The translations under genes and the position numbers were made by a program. A stretch of DNA of 5,693 bases from Thermoplasmata archaeon (GTDB lineage Bacteria > Actinomycetota > Acidimicrobiia > Acidimicrobiales > Acidimicrobiaceae). Location of the stretch: positions 1 through 5,693 of the forward strand of contig JAKBHQ010000200.1 of NCBI GenBank assembly GCA_021836665.1. The letters run 5' to 3'. Below the pieces are notes generated by a model. That model was not told where the DNA came from. It ran no database searches and worked only from the letters and a program-made list of their open reading frames with translations. Of the stretch, positions 5,324-5,693 are shown piece after piece. Each line of letters begins with the position of its first letter. Position 1 is the stretch's first letter.

Positions 5324-5463
5324 CCGCACACAAAGGTGAGACCACCCCCGAACTGATCGTCGCCGATCTGGCCGCCTGGCGGTGCTGGCTGGCCGACCAC
5401 GCCACGGCATCCGCTGGCGTCTGGCTGGTTCTGGCCAAGAAGGGCACCACGCACCCGACGTAA
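5320..5463 (+). pseudogene. YdeI/OmpD-associated-family protein, cut after 47 codons
   Basis: The frame begins with ATG inside the MarR stop (ATGA overlap) and reads PELIVADLAAWRCWLADHA (10-28), then GVWLVLAKKGTTHPT (33-47) and TAA. The pattern ELxVxDxxAWRxWLxxH...GVWLVLAKKGTTxPTSLTY is the N-terminal signature of YdeI/OmpD-associated proteins, which are normally close to 190 residues. The family sequence stops exactly at 5460 and the next bases supply a stop from unrelated lower-GC DNA. About three quarters of the protein, including the family's C-terminal helical region, is therefore lost, and the fragment is unlikely to work. It was most likely the second gene of a MarR operon before the break. 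The identification is good despite the short length; the cause of the truncation (recombination or assembly join) is open. Confidence 0.72.
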
Positions 5464-5598
5464 CTATTCAGGTCCTCTCAAGTTAAGCTGAGCCACTCAT
5501 GACTGTCATAATCAGGGTGAGGTTCCAGAGTTTGAGGTAAATATAGCATCTGACTTGGACATTCGCGAAATGGTTCCAGATGTGCTTAGCTATTGTGC
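5461..5598. other. Lower-GC stretch right of the island edge
   Basis: No firm gene is seen. There is a perfect palindrome ATGAC-T-GTCAT at 5499-5509 and a 9-bp direct repeat GGTTCCAGA at 5521-5529 and 5572-5580. A plus-strand frame from about 5488 stays open through this stretch (EVPEFEVNIASDLDIREMV in its first half), but without a start or a recognisable family I do not call it a gene. Confidence 0.35.
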
Positions 5599-5693
5599 AT
5601 GGCAGAAGAACAACAAAGATCTCCGGTCGAACTCCAACAAGACAATGATGCACTGCGGAGTCAGGTCGAGCTGTTGCAATCACAGAACACTTC
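5599..5693 (+). CDS. N-terminus of a coiled-coil protein, cut by the window edge
   Basis: The frame starts with ATG at 5599, 12 nt after an in-frame TAG, and is open for 31 codons to the edge. It reads MAEEQQRSPVELQQDNDALR and goes on SQVELLQSQNT. The heptad-like spacing of Leu and Val (L12, L19, V22, L25) with many Gln, Glu and Asn predicts a coiled coil. A similar N-terminal layout is found in actinobacterial proteins where a short coiled coil precedes a membrane helix, but the window ends too early to tell. There is no SD before the ATG. The family is not recognised. It marks the resumption of ordinary coding DNA beyond the island. Confidence 0.45.
   Translation, partial: MAEEQQRSPVELQQDNDALRSQVELLQSQNT

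Larger units (their letters stand above)
4190..5460. other. GC-rich foreign block carrying VOC, MarR and a cut ydeI-like gene
   Basis: Composition jumps from about 45-50% GC to about 65% over the VOC gene and to about 75% in parts of the MarR gene, then drops again after 5460. The right edge is sharp because the YdeI-type frame loses its family sequence exactly there. The left edge is between about 4180 and 4220, since GC-rich terminator-like hairpins already belong to the block. No integrase, transposase or obvious terminal repeats accompany it. Transfer from a high-GC actinobacterium is inferred; an assembly or amplification artefact is the alternative. Confidence 0.6.

Noticed and set aside
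4726..5454. Long 242-codon minus-strand open frame opposite the MarR gene
   Set aside because: It is the usual antisense shadow in GC-rich coding DNA: low-complexity Arg/Ser/Pro-rich translation, no family likeness, no SD, and it spans the MarR gene, the overlap and the cut ydeI-like gene.
5488..5598. Open plus-strand frame before the coiled-coil start as a gene remnant
   Set aside because: It has no start, no recognised family, and its second half is just another frame of the better supported gene at 5599.
5483..5683. 66-codon minus-strand open frame at the right end
   Set aside because: No recognisable family and no SD; it overlaps the more convincing plus-strand coiled-coil start at 5599.
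1..5693. CRISPR array, rRNA, complete tRNA or replication origin
   Set aside because: No regularly spaced repeats of suitable length, no cloverleaf, no rRNA signature and no DnaA-box cluster were seen on either strand by eye.

Overview
The window looks like accessory DNA from an actinobacterium of moderate GC content (about 50% over most of its length). The main lineage clue is a protein of the mycothiol-dependent maleylpyruvate isomerase fold at 503-1279, since mycothiol is an actinobacterial thiol. A two-winged-helix ArsR-type regulator and probable leaderless promoters (a -10 box 6-8 nt before the start codon) agree with this. I cannot name the species; a moderate-GC lineage such as the Acidimicrobiia is possible, but that is a guess.

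Layout from left to right. (1) 1-178, minus strand: the N-terminus of a TnpB (IS605 OrfB) transposase that runs off the window, with a hairpin-bearing putative element end at about 200-236. (2) 503-3470: a compact module made of a mycothiol-dependent-isomerase-like enzyme, a convergent ArsR-type repressor and a divergent DHA2 drug:proton antiporter. A 30-bp inverted repeat (arms matching 10 of 11) fills the 67-bp regulator/transporter gap and is the likely operator. (3) 3471-4190: about 700 bp with no intact gene. It holds two probable C-terminal gene remnants lying back to back (a possible nitronate-monooxygenase tail on minus, a possible glycosyltransferase tail on plus), a long imperfect inverted repeat at 3998-4085 and a short direct repeat. 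(4) about 4190-5460: a sharply GC-richer block (roughly 65-75%) carrying a VOC/glyoxalase-like gene (minus), a MarR-type regulator (plus) and, overlapping it by ATGA, a YdeI/OmpD-associated-type gene that is cut after 47 codons. A 13-bp perfect palindrome between the divergent genes lies inside both predicted promoters. (5) 5461-5693: lower-GC DNA again, with the start of a coiled-coil protein at the edge.

How it fits together: region 2 reads as an inducible export-plus-thiol detoxification unit controlled by its ArsR-type protein. Region 4 reads as a small autoregulated MarR/VOC unit taken from a high-GC actinobacterium and joined to this DNA by a break inside the third gene. The TnpB element, abutting gene tails and abrupt composition change make this a recombination-prone patchwork, although an assembly or amplification chimera must be excluded. 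I did not find a clearly new defence or mobile system. The points most worth following are the island edges, the back-to-back gene tails, the structured repeat at 3998-4085 and the two divergent operators.
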